DNA of 64,000 nt, taken from contig NZ_JAPEQG010000001.1 of the NCBI RefSeq assembly GCF_026339735.1, positions 6,718,501-6,782,500 of the forward strand, read 5' to 3'. This document shows, one piece after another, positions 57,670-64,000 of this stretch. Within the stretch, counting starts at the first letter, position 1. The number at the start of each line of letters is the position of its first letter. A program made the translations under genes and the position numbers. The notes under the pieces are model-generated. The model saw only the letters and a list, made by a program, of their open reading frames with translations, did no database searches and was not told where the DNA came from. The DNA comes from Streptomyces sp. NBC_01669. GTDB taxonomy: Bacteria > Actinomycetota > Actinomycetes > Streptomycetales > Streptomycetaceae.

Positions 57670-58374
57670 ATGACCCACACACCAGCCCCCTACGGCACCC
57701 CCGACCACCCCCGCGTCGCCGTCCGCGGCGAAGCCCGCCTCGAAGTCGACCCCGAAACCGCCCACATCACCATCACCGTCACCGCCCGGGGCAAAGACCG
57801 CCGAACAGCCCTCGAAGACCTCACTCGACGCAACACCAACGTCCTCGAACTCGCACGCACCTACGGACAAGCTGTCGAAAAACTCGAAACCGGGGCCCTC
57901 TCCATCACCCCCGAACTCACCTCACGCGGACGAGACGAAAAAATCCGCGCCTACCACGGCCGCGTCCACATCACCGCCGTACTGAGCGACTTCACCGCAC
58001 TCGGCGAACTCGCCACCCGCATCGCCGACCTCGACATGACCCGCATCAACGGCCCCTGGTGGAACCTCCGCCCCGACTCACCCGCCCACGCACAAGCCCG
58101 CCGCCAAGCCGTACAAGAAGCCCTCAAACGCGCCCGCGAATACGCCGACGCCCTCGGCACCCACCTCACCGCCCTCCTCGAGATCGCCGACCTCGGCGCC
58201 GAGAACATCGCCCCCCTCCCACCCATGCCCGCCGCACCCGGCAGCTTCCGCGGCCGCGCCGCATACGGCGGAGCAGAACCCGAAACACCCCCCGCCCTCG
58301 ACCTCGAACCCCAACGACAGACCGTCTACGCCCAGGTGAACGCCCGCTTCACCATGGAACCCCCAAAACTCTGA
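57670..58374 (+). CDS. SIMPL-domain (DUF541) protein
   Basis: A 234-residue protein of the SIMPL/DUF541 family: RVAVRGEARLEVDPETAHIT at the N-terminus, VEKLETGALSITPEL, then ARRQAVQEALKRAREYADAL and the C-terminal strand YAQVNARFTME. The function of the family is poorly known (a periplasmic or oxidative-stress link in some bacteria). No signal peptide is visible, so a cytoplasmic place is likely. ATG 57670 is chosen over upstream starts because the conserved core begins soon after it. Pyruvate kinase follows 125 bases later. Confidence 0.88.
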   Translation: MTHTPAPYGTPDHPRVAVRGEARLEVDPETAHITITVTARGKDRRTALEDLTRRNTNVLELARTYGQAVEKLETGALSITPELTSRGRDEKIRAYHGRVHITAVLSDFTALGELATRIADLDMTRINGPWWNLRPDSPAHAQARRQAVQEALKRAREYADALGTHLTALLEIADLGAENIAPLPPMPAAPGSFRGRAAYGGAEPETPPALDLEPQRQTVYAQVNARFTMEPPKL

Positions 58375-58499
58375 AAACAATGCTCATCAGAGCACCCCGC
58401 TGCACAATTCAACACTTGTCAATAACCCTTCACCCAAAGGTTGTTGAGACGACACGCAGACCCAATTCGCTACCCGTAGGTAAGGTCTAGGCTCAAACC

Positions 58500-59933
58500 A
58501 TGCGCCGAGCAAAAATCGTCTGCACCCTGGGCCCAGCCACCGACACATACGAGCAGATCAAGGCACTCGTCGAAGCCGGAATGGACATCGCCCGCTTCAA
58601 CCTCAGCCACGGCTCCTACGTCGAACACGAACAGCGCTACCGCCACGTACGCAAAGCCTCCGACGAAACCGGACGCAGCGTCGGGATCCTCGCCGACCTT
58701 CAAGGCCCGAAGATCCGCCTGGGCCGCTTCCGCGAGGGCCCCGTACTCCTTGAACGCGGCGACAGCTTCACCATCACCGTCGAACCCATCGAAGGCGACC
58801 GCAACACCTGCGGCACCACCTACGAAGGCCTCCACACCGACGTCACCACCGGTGAACGCATCCTCGTCGACGACGGCCGCGTCACCCTCGAAGTCACCGA
58901 CGTCGACGGCCCCCGCGTCCACACCACCGTCATCGAAGGAGGCATGGTCTCCGACAACAAAGGCCTCAACCTCCCCGGCGTCGCCGTCTCCGTCCCCGCA
59001 CTCTCCGAAAAGGACATCGAAGACCTCCGCTGGGCCCTGCGCACCGGCGCCGACGTCATCGCCCTCTCCTTCGTACGCAGCGGACGCGACATCGACGACG
59101 TCCACCGCATCATGGAGGAAGAAGGCCGCCGCCTCCCCGTCATCGCCAAAGTCGAAAAACCCCAGGCCGTCGAGAACATCGACGACATCGTCGCCGCATT
59201 CGACGGCATCATGGTCGCCCGCGGCGACCTCGGCGTCGAAATGCCCCTCGAACAAGTCCCCATCGTCCAGAAGCGCGCCATCAAGCTCGCCAAGCGCAAC
59301 GCCAAACCGGTCATCGTCGCCACCCAGATGCTCGACTCGATGATCGACAACTCCCGCCCCACCCGAGCCGAAGCGTCCGACGTCGCCAACGCCGTCATCG
59401 ACGGCACCGACGCGGTGATGCTCTCCGGCGAGACCAGCGTCGGCAAATACCCCATCGAAACGGTCCGCACGATGTCCCGCATCGTCGAAGCAGCCGAGGA
59501 AGACATCCTCGCCAAGGGCCTGCCCCCGCTCACCGACCGCAACAAGCCCCGCACCCAGGGCGGCGCGGTCGCCCGCGCAGCCGCCGAGATGGGCGACTTC
59601 CTCGGCGCGAAGTTCCTCGTCGCCTTCACCCAGAGCGGCGACACGGTCAAGCGCCTCTCCCGCTACCGCTCACCCATCCCACTCCTGGCCTTCACCCCGG
59701 ACCCGGCCACCCGCTCCCAGTTGAACCTCACATGGGGCGTCGAGACCTTCCTCGGCCCGCACGTCGACTCCACGGACGCGATGGTCGCCCAGGTCGACGA
59801 GGAGCTCCTGCGGATCGGCCGCTGCGAGAAGGGCGACATCGTGGTCATCACGGCCGGCTCCCCGCCGGGCGTCCCCGGATCGACGAACCTGGTGCGCGTG
59901 CACCACATCGGCGAGGACGACAGCCCCAAGTAA
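58500..59933 (+). CDS. pyk: Pyruvate kinase
   Basis: A 477-residue pyruvate kinase, making pyruvate and ATP from phosphoenolpyruvate. N-terminal RRAKIVCTLGPATDTYEQIK and GMDIARFNLSHGS hold substrate and K+ site residues, PVIAKVEKPQAVENIDDIV contains the catalytic Lys and the metal Glu is in MVARGDLGVEMP. The C-terminal allosteric domain has AFTQSGDTVKRLSRYR and GDIVVITAGSPPGVPGSTN. ATG 58500 matches the family start exactly. A promoter lies in the AT-richer 58400-58490 stretch but is not clearly definable. Confidence 0.98.
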   Translation: MRRAKIVCTLGPATDTYEQIKALVEAGMDIARFNLSHGSYVEHEQRYRHVRKASDETGRSVGILADLQGPKIRLGRFREGPVLLERGDSFTITVEPIEGDRNTCGTTYEGLHTDVTTGERILVDDGRVTLEVTDVDGPRVHTTVIEGGMVSDNKGLNLPGVAVSVPALSEKDIEDLRWALRTGADVIALSFVRSGRDIDDVHRIMEEEGRRLPVIAKVEKPQAVENIDDIVAAFDGIMVARGDLGVEMPLEQVPIVQKRAIKLAKRNAKPVIVATQMLDSMIDNSRPTRAEASDVANAVIDGTDAVMLSGETSVGKYPIETVRTMSRIVEAAEEDILAKGLPPLTDRNKPRTQGGAVARAAAEMGDFLGAKFLVAFTQSGDTVKRLSRYRSPIPLLAFTPDPATRSQLNLTWGVETFLGPHVDSTDAMVAQVDEELLRIGRCEKGDIVVITAGSPPGVPGSTNLVRVHHIGEDDSPK

Positions 59934-59941
59934 TCCGGTCG

Positions 59942-60718
59942 TCAGTGCTTCGGCCCGACGTGCGCGTCCATGAGCGCGACGGACGCCCGTCGGGCGACGG
60001 AGATGTTGAGCGGGCTGCTGCCTCGTGCGAGGGTTGTCCACTCGACCCCGACAGCGGTGAGCGTGTCGCTGAACAGCTTGCGGATGTCGTCCGACTTGTT
60101 GGTGAAGGAGTACCGGGGGTACTCGTAGCGCTTCCGCTCACCGGCGACGAGGCGGGTGGTCCAGTTGGTGATGCGGCAGCCGTCGGAGTGGATGAGCCCT
60201 CGGATGAATTCCCATGGGTGGGCGTCCACGATCTTCTGTTGCCAGGGTTCGAGTGCGATCTTGCGGTCGTGTTTCCTGCCGGGGCCGTGTTGGGGGAAAA
60301 AGCACGGCCAGTGCTTGCTGTGGCAGGTCACGTTCTGGCAGCCCTGACGCTGAACCCGGAACACCTTGTTGCCGGGACGCACGAGCTGCATGGCTTCGGC
60401 GCAGGCGTCGATGAGGCCGGGCCAGGCATCGGCGCAGGCGATACGGAGGAAGTACACACCCCTTCTCGCGGAGCTGATGCAGCCGTCACCGAGATAGAGG
60501 CCCAGTAGGTAGGCGTACGCGGCGGGGACTTCGGGATCGCTCGGCAGGCCGTCGCACCTTGGACAGGCTGCAGCGCGGTTCCAGCCGAGGGGTTCTATTC
60601 GTGCCTGCCACGAGCGGATGGCGGCACGCGAAATGCCGGTCTGCTTGCTTACGGAGTTCTGGCTGAAGCCTTGGGCGATGAGTGCCAGAGCGCGCTTGCG
60701 CGTATCAAGGTCGTACAC
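59942..60718 (-). CDS. HTH protein with two LAGLIDADG-like motifs and zinc knuckle
   Basis: A 258-residue protein. Residues 1-50 form a resolvase/transposase-type helix-turn-helix (RALALIAQGFSQNSVSKQTG, then ISRAAIRSWQARIE). A CPRCDG zinc knuckle follows. Two segments, AYLLGLYLGDGCIS and EFIRGLIHSDGCRI, match the P1 and P2 LAGLIDADG helices of homing endonucleases, about 110 residues apart, including the acidic Asp. Relatives are usually annotated only as HTH regulators. GTG 60718 is chosen because the frame upstream runs through the tRNA gene and adds no family sequence. Nuclease activity is unproven; it may be a domesticated homing enzyme used as a DNA-binding protein. Confidence 0.78.
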   Translation of the reverse strand: MYDLDTRKRALALIAQGFSQNSVSKQTGISRAAIRSWQARIEPLGWNRAAACPRCDGLPSDPEVPAAYAYLLGLYLGDGCISSARRGVYFLRIACADAWPGLIDACAEAMQLVRPGNKVFRVQRQGCQNVTCHSKHWPCFFPQHGPGRKHDRKIALEPWQQKIVDAHPWEFIRGLIHSDGCRITNWTTRLVAGERKRYEYPRYSFTNKSDDIRKLFSDTLTAVGVEWTTLARGSSPLNISVARRASVALMDAHVGPKH

Positions 60719-60770
60719 AGGGCCGATCCTGATCTGGATCTTGATGACCCGCAGGTGGAATAAGCAAGCA

Positions 60771-60788
60771 TTCACACGTTCATGTGAA
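60771..60788. promoter_or_regulatory. Palindromic operator-like site before the HTH gene
   Basis: TTCACA-N6-TGTGAA is a perfect 6-bp inverted repeat located 53-70 bases upstream of the HTH/LAGLIDADG gene start, in an AT-richer gap between it and the tRNA gene. It could be an operator for that protein or another regulator. Confidence 0.4.
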
Positions 60789-60828
60789 GTTCTACTATTC
60801 CTCGGTGGCCTTGGAATCGAAGGAAAAG

Positions 60829-60903
60829 TGCCCCGAGTCGGACTCGAACCGACACTGTATGGGTTTTGAATCCATTGCCTGCTGCCAATTGGGCTACCGG
60901 GGC
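60829..60903 (-). tRNA. tRNA-Leu (anticodon CAA)
   Basis: A 75-base cloverleaf on the minus strand: acceptor GCCCCGG/TCGGGGC plus discriminator A, a short D stem GCC/GGC, anticodon arm ATGGA-TTCAAAA-CCCAT (an A-C mismatch closes the loop; anticodon CAA), a 5-base variable region, and T arm GTCGG-TTCGAGT-CCGAC. CCA is not encoded. The anticodon loop is that of Leu(CAA), but the variable arm is short, unlike the usual class II leucine tRNAs, so amino-acid identity is less certain than tRNA identity. Confidence 0.8.
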
Positions 60904-61001
60904 TCACAGAATCGAAGGTGCTCTTCGACCCGCTGCGCGACCACCATACCGCAGGTGGGTAGGCTCAAGGGAGCTGCACTTGCCCCGGAACAAGGAGCCC
61001 C

Positions 61002-61661
61002 GTGACCGCCCCCGAGTCGCCCCAGCCCGTCGCCGACGACGACAAGTCGCACGTCCCGCCGCTGACGACCCGCGTCGTCATCGCCGAGGACGAGGCTCTC
61101 ATCCGCCTCGACCTCAAAGAGATGCTCGAGGAAGAGGGCTACGCGGTCGTCGGCGAGGCCGGCGACGGCGAGAAGGCGGTCGAGCTCGCCCGCGAGCACA
61201 GGCCCGACCTCGTCATCCTCGATGTGAAGATGCCGATCCTCGACGGGATCTCCGCCGCGGAGAAGATTTCCGAGGAGTCCATCGCGCCCGTCCTGATGCT
61301 CACCGCGTTCTCGCAGCGCGACCTCGTGGAGCGGGCCCGGGACGCCGGGGCGATGGCGTACCTCGTGAAGCCGTTCAGCAAGAGCGACGTGGTGCCGGCC
61401 ATCGAGATGGCCGTGTCCCGGTTCGCGGAGCTGAAGGCGCTGGAGAACGAGGTCGCGGACCTCGCGCAGCGGCTGGAGACGCGGAAGCTGGTGGACCGGG
61501 CGAAGAGCATTCTGCAGACGGATTACGGGCTGTCGGAGCCGGCGGCGTTCCGGTGGATCCAGAAGACGTCGATGGATCGTCGGCTGTCGATGCAGCAGCT
61601 TGCCGAGGCGTTGATCGAGGACGCTGAGGAGAAGAAGCGGGCGGCGAAGGACGGCGAGTAG
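61002..61661 (+). CDS. pdtaR: ANTAR-domain response regulator, PdtaR-like
   Basis: A 219-residue two-component regulator. The receiver domain (about 23-140) has acidic EDEALIRLD, phospho-acceptor D74 in VILDVKMP, the Thr in LMLTAFSQRD and the Lys in YLVKPFSKS. The C-terminal ANTAR domain (about 155-212), with RKLVDRAKSILQTDYGLSEP and AFRWIQKTSMDRRLSMQQLA, binds paired-hairpin RNAs and acts as an antiterminator. The partner is probably a PdtaS-like histidine kinase encoded elsewhere. The GTG start is preceded by AAGGAG. Order next to a tRNA gene and pyk matches other actinobacteria. Confidence 0.93.
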   Translation: MTAPESPQPVADDDKSHVPPLTTRVVIAEDEALIRLDLKEMLEEEGYAVVGEAGDGEKAVELAREHRPDLVILDVKMPILDGISAAEKISEESIAPVLMLTAFSQRDLVERARDAGAMAYLVKPFSKSDVVPAIEMAVSRFAELKALENEVADLAQRLETRKLVDRAKSILQTDYGLSEPAAFRWIQKTSMDRRLSMQQLAEALIEDAEEKKRAAKDGE

Positions 61662-61679
61662 CCGCGTAGGTAGGTACGG

Positions 61680-61720
61680 ATGAGGCCCGCACCCCGGATC
61701 GATCGGGGTGCGGGCCTCAT
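61680..61720. terminator. Bidirectional terminator between pdtaR and livF
   Basis: A perfect 16-bp stem (61680-61695 with 61705-61720) lies between two converging genes. Confidence 0.85.
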
Positions 61721-61739
61721 CCGTGTGAAGCGGTGCGGG

Positions 61740-62456
61740 TCAGTCCTCGCCGAGGTACGCCTTGCGGACGGATTCGTCGTGGAGGAGGTTCTGGCCGGTG
61801 CCGGAGAGGACGATCTTGCCGACCTCCATGACGTGGCCGTGGTCGGCGAGTGAGAGTGCCGCCTGGGCGTTCTGCTCGACGAGCAGGATGGTGGTGCCCT
61901 GGGCCTTCAGCTCGACGATGGTCTGCATGATCTTCTGCATCATGATCGGGGAGAGGCCCATGGAGGGCTCGTCGAGCATGAGCAATTTGGGCTGGGACAT
62001 GAGGGCGCGGCCCATGGCGAGCATTTGCTGCTCGCCGCCCGAGAGGGTTCCTGCGGCCTGCTTCCGTCGTTCCCCGAGGATGGGGAAGAGGTCGTAGGCG
62101 CGCTGGACGTCCTTTTCGATGCCTGCTTTGTCGTTGCGGAGATAGGCGCCGAGAAGGAGGTTCTCGGTGATCGTCAGCCGGGGGAAGATGTGGCGTCCCT
62201 CGGGGGAGTGGGCGAGGCCCAGGGAGACGATCTTGTGGGCGGGGATGTTGGTGAGTGGTTTGCCCTCGAAGAGGATCTGGCCGCCTATGGGCTTGAGGAG
62301 GCCGGAGAGGGTGCGCAGGGTGGTGGTTTTGCCTGCGCCGTTGGTGCCGATGAGGGTGACGACCTGGCCGGCTTCGACGGTGAAGGAGATGCCTTTGACG
62401 GCTTCGATCTTGCCGTAGGCGACGCGGAGGTCTTCGACCTGGAGCAGTGCGGTCAT
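61740..62456 (-). CDS. livF: Branched-chain amino acid ABC transporter ATPase LivF
   Basis: A 238-residue ABC ATPase of the LivF type. Walker A is GTNGAGKTTT, the signature motif is LSGGEQQMLAMGRALM, Walker B is LLMLDEPSMGLSP, and the switch His appears as LLVEQNAQAALSLADHGHVM. It forms the ATPase pair with LivG for uptake of branched-chain amino acids or similar ligands. Its start overlaps the livG stop by four bases; it is the last gene of the transporter operon. Confidence 0.94.
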   Translation of the reverse strand: MTALLQVEDLRVAYGKIEAVKGISFTVEAGQVVTLIGTNGAGKTTTLRTLSGLLKPIGGQILFEGKPLTNIPAHKIVSLGLAHSPEGRHIFPRLTITENLLLGAYLRNDKAGIEKDVQRAYDLFPILGERRKQAAGTLSGGEQQMLAMGRALMSQPKLLMLDEPSMGLSPIMMQKIMQTIVELKAQGTTILLVEQNAQAALSLADHGHVMEVGKIVLSGTGQNLLHDESVRKAYLGED

Positions 62457-63400
62457 CGGGTGTCCTCCTCTTCGGTGCGGGTGGTGCTGGTGTCGTCGTC
62501 GGTGGCGGCTTCGGCTTCGGTGGGTTCCGCTTCCGTGGCTTCGGCTTCGGCGTGTGCTTCGGCTTCCGCTGCTTCGACTTCGGCGACTTCTTCGGCGCCG
62601 GGGGCGCCTTCGAAGGGGGTGCCGAGGTAGGCGGCGACGACGCGTTCGTCGCTCTGGACGACGTCGGAGGTGCCTTCGACGAGCTTTTCGCCCTGTACGA
62701 GGACGGCGACGCGGTCGCAGAGGTTGAAGATGAACCGCATGTCGTGCTCGATGACGAGGACGGCGATGCCCTGGTCGCGGATGGCGAAGATGAGTTCTTC
62801 GGTGACGCGGGTTTCCTGGGGGTTCATGCCGGCGGTGGGCTCGTCGAGGAGGAGGAGTCCGGGGTCGCTGGCGAGGGCGCGGGCGATTTCCAGCTTGCGC
62901 TGGTCTCCGTAGGGGAGGTTGCGCGCGAGGTGGTCGGCCTTGGTGTGGAGGCCGATGAATTCCAGGAGTTCCATGGCGCGTTCCCGGCTGGCGTTCTCGG
63001 CCTTGGTGAAGCCGGGGAGGCGCAGGAGGGCGGACCAGAGGCCTTCTTTGGTGCGGGTGTGGCGTCCGACGAGGACGTTTTCCAGGACGGTCATGTTGGC
63101 GAAGAGCCGGATGTTCTGGAAGGTGCGGGCGATGCCTGCCTGGGTGACGAGGTGGGGCTTGGGCGGCAGGACAGTGCCTTTGTAGCTGACTTTGCCTTCG
63201 GTGGGGACGTAGAGCCCGGTGAGGCAGTTGAAGAAGGTGGTTTTGCCGGCGCCGTTGGGTCCGATGAGGCCGACGATTTCGCCTGCGTTGACGGTGAGGT
63301 CGACGTTGCGTACGGCGGTGAGGCCGCCGAAGCGCATGGTCACGCCGCTTGCGTCGAGAACGGTGGTGGCGGTTTTCGTGGTGGTGGTCATGGTGGTCAC
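62453..63400 (-). CDS. livG: Branched-chain amino acid ABC transporter ATPase LivG
   Basis: A 315-residue ABC ATPase. Walker A is GPNGAGKTTF, the signature motif appears as LPYGDQRKLEIARALASDPG and Walker B as LLLLDEPTAGMNP, all LivG-like, with IAVLVIEHDMRFIFNLCDRV after them. It carries an unusual C-terminal tail of about 55 residues of Ala/Glu/Thr repeats (EAEATEAEPTEAEAATDDD), a low-complexity acidic extension. The GTG start overlaps the livM stop by four bases. Confidence 0.94.
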   Translation of the reverse strand: MTTMTTTTKTATTVLDASGVTMRFGGLTAVRNVDLTVNAGEIVGLIGPNGAGKTTFFNCLTGLYVPTEGKVSYKGTVLPPKPHLVTQAGIARTFQNIRLFANMTVLENVLVGRHTRTKEGLWSALLRLPGFTKAENASRERAMELLEFIGLHTKADHLARNLPYGDQRKLEIARALASDPGLLLLDEPTAGMNPQETRVTEELIFAIRDQGIAVLVIEHDMRFIFNLCDRVAVLVQGEKLVEGTSDVVQSDERVVAAYLGTPFEGAPGAEEVAEVEAAEAEAHAEAEATEAEPTEAEAATDDDTSTTRTEEEDTR

Positions 63401-64000
63401 GCCCCCGCCTTGGCGATGCCGGCGCCGGTTTCTTCGGACTGCCGTGGTTCCGGTACGTCGATCGTGTCGTTCTCGTGGAATTCGAGCTGTTTCCTGCGGT
63501 CGGCGACGAGGCCTTCGGGGCGGAAGCGCATCAGGAGGATGAGCGCGATGCCGAAGAGGAACAGCTGGTAGTCCTGCATGAACTGGAGTTTGGCCGGGAT
63601 GAGGTAGAGCAGTGCCGCGCCGACGAAGGGTCCGCTGAGGGTTCCCATGCCGCCGAGGATGACGGCGGCGAGGAGGAAGGCGGAGTTGGGGGGTACGGAG
63701 CCGGCGAACTGGTACTGCTCGGGCGTCACGGTGTAGTTGACGTGTGCCTGGACGGTGCCGGCGAGGCCGGCGAGGGTGGCGCCGAGGGCGAAGGCGAGCA
63801 GCTTGAGCCGGAAGGCGTTGATGCCCATGGCGGTGGCGGCGGTTTCGTCTTCGCGGATGGCGACCCAGGCGCGGCCGATGCGGGAGTCTCCGGAGCGGCG
63901 GAAGACGAGGACGACGACGGCGGTGACGACGAGCATCAGCAGGTAGTAGTTGGCGGGCCTGCTGAGGGTGAAGGGGCCGATGTCGTGGCTGAGTCCGAAG
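63397..64000 (-). CDS. livM: Branched-chain amino acid ABC transporter permease LivM, C-terminal part
   Basis: The last 200 residues of an inner-membrane permease; the gene runs off the window edge. It contains the family motif RRSGDSRIGRAWVAIREDE, then AATAMGINAFRLKLLAFALGA and GGMGTLSGPFVGAALLYLIP, with several transmembrane helices. The C-terminal 35 residues are hydrophilic. It heads the visible liv operon with four-base overlaps to livG. Confidence 0.93.
   Translation of the reverse strand, partial: FGLSHDIGPFTLSRPANYYLLMLVVTAVVVLVFRRSGDSRIGRAWVAIREDETAATAMGINAFRLKLLAFALGATLAGLAGTVQAHVNYTVTPEQYQFAGSVPPNSAFLLAAVILGGMGTLSGPFVGAALLYLIPAKLQFMQDYQLFLFGIALILLMRFRPEGLVADRRKQLEFHENDTIDVPEPRQSEETGAGIAKAGA

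Noticed and set aside
60000..61400. Skew sign change considered as a replication origin
   Set aside because: No dnaA/dnaN genes or DnaA-box clusters were seen; the gene content is a pyk/pdtaR/liv region, not an oriC region.

Overview
The window is high-GC actinobacterial DNA and almost certainly a Streptomyces chromosome. Evidence: GC-rich third codon positions, many GTG starts, a trpC-trpM-trpB-trpA order with the small trpM gene, a gltB-gltD pair, a Streptomyces-griseus-trypsin-type protease with an AdpA-like site upstream, Tat-type leaders, and a pyk / tRNA / ANTAR response regulator / liv ABC-transporter block.

Layout. 1-6.6 kb: end of the trp operon (trpC', trpM, trpB, trpA), a membrane-anchored DsbA-like thioredoxin, an intact insertion sequence (3887-5460) sitting at the foot of that gene's terminator, then lgt. 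6.7-14.6 kb: a seven-gene minus-strand operon of four ADP-ribosylglycohydrolase-family paralogues, a ribokinase-like PfkB kinase, a family III CoA transferase and a CitE-like lyase. 14.6-22.4 kb: a VIT1-type metal transporter behind a structured leader, then a 775-base non-coding stretch and glutamate synthase (gltB, gltD) with a GlnR-like half site. 22.5-26 kb: rhomboid protease, TerF-like vWA protein, HutD-like protein, a small alpha/beta-barrel protein and an FMN split-barrel protein.

26-31 kb: cold-shock protein and DEAD-box helicase genes embedded in the wreckage of a KstR2-type acyl-CoA catabolic locus. It holds an SDR tail, an intact TetR regulator, an internally deleted thiolase, a nitronate monooxygenase tail and an N-truncated OYE-type reductase beside a KstR2-like operator. 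31-37.8 kb: ankyrin/HEAT protein, metallopeptidase, trypsin-like protease, GH35 beta-galactosidase with a divergent AraC regulator, and chorismate mutase.

38-48.4 kb: an apparent island for secreted redox chemistry. It encodes a 1347-residue ThuA/discoidin/sorbosone-dehydrogenase/PKD/DUF1080 protein, a Tat-exported small laccase, a secreted cupredoxin protein with five bacterial Ig-like repeats, and a ROK protein. The giant protein and the cupredoxin protein share a roughly 75-residue module not recognised from elsewhere. 48.5-54.8 kb: DHFR-like protein, aminopeptidase N, and a DesA/DesB-like siderophore gene pair with no downstream partners. 54.9-55.7 kb: an IS5-type element with perfect 18-base terminal inverted repeats, a gutted transposase and a GNAT acetyltransferase as passenger. 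Its right end supplies the stop codon of a secreted 5'-nucleotidase. 57.6-64 kb: SIMPL-domain protein, pyruvate kinase, an HTH protein with two LAGLIDADG-like motifs, tRNA-Leu(CAA), a PdtaR-like regulator, and livF, livG, livM'.

How the parts relate: the housekeeping pieces (trp, glt, lgt, csp/helicase, pyk, pdtaR, liv) look like conserved core. They are interrupted by accessory blocks and by scars of deletion or transposition. Sampled lines show C exceeding G on the plus strand whichever way genes point from about 29.7 to 61 kb, except in the 38-48.4 kb island. This is consistent with the island being of separate origin.
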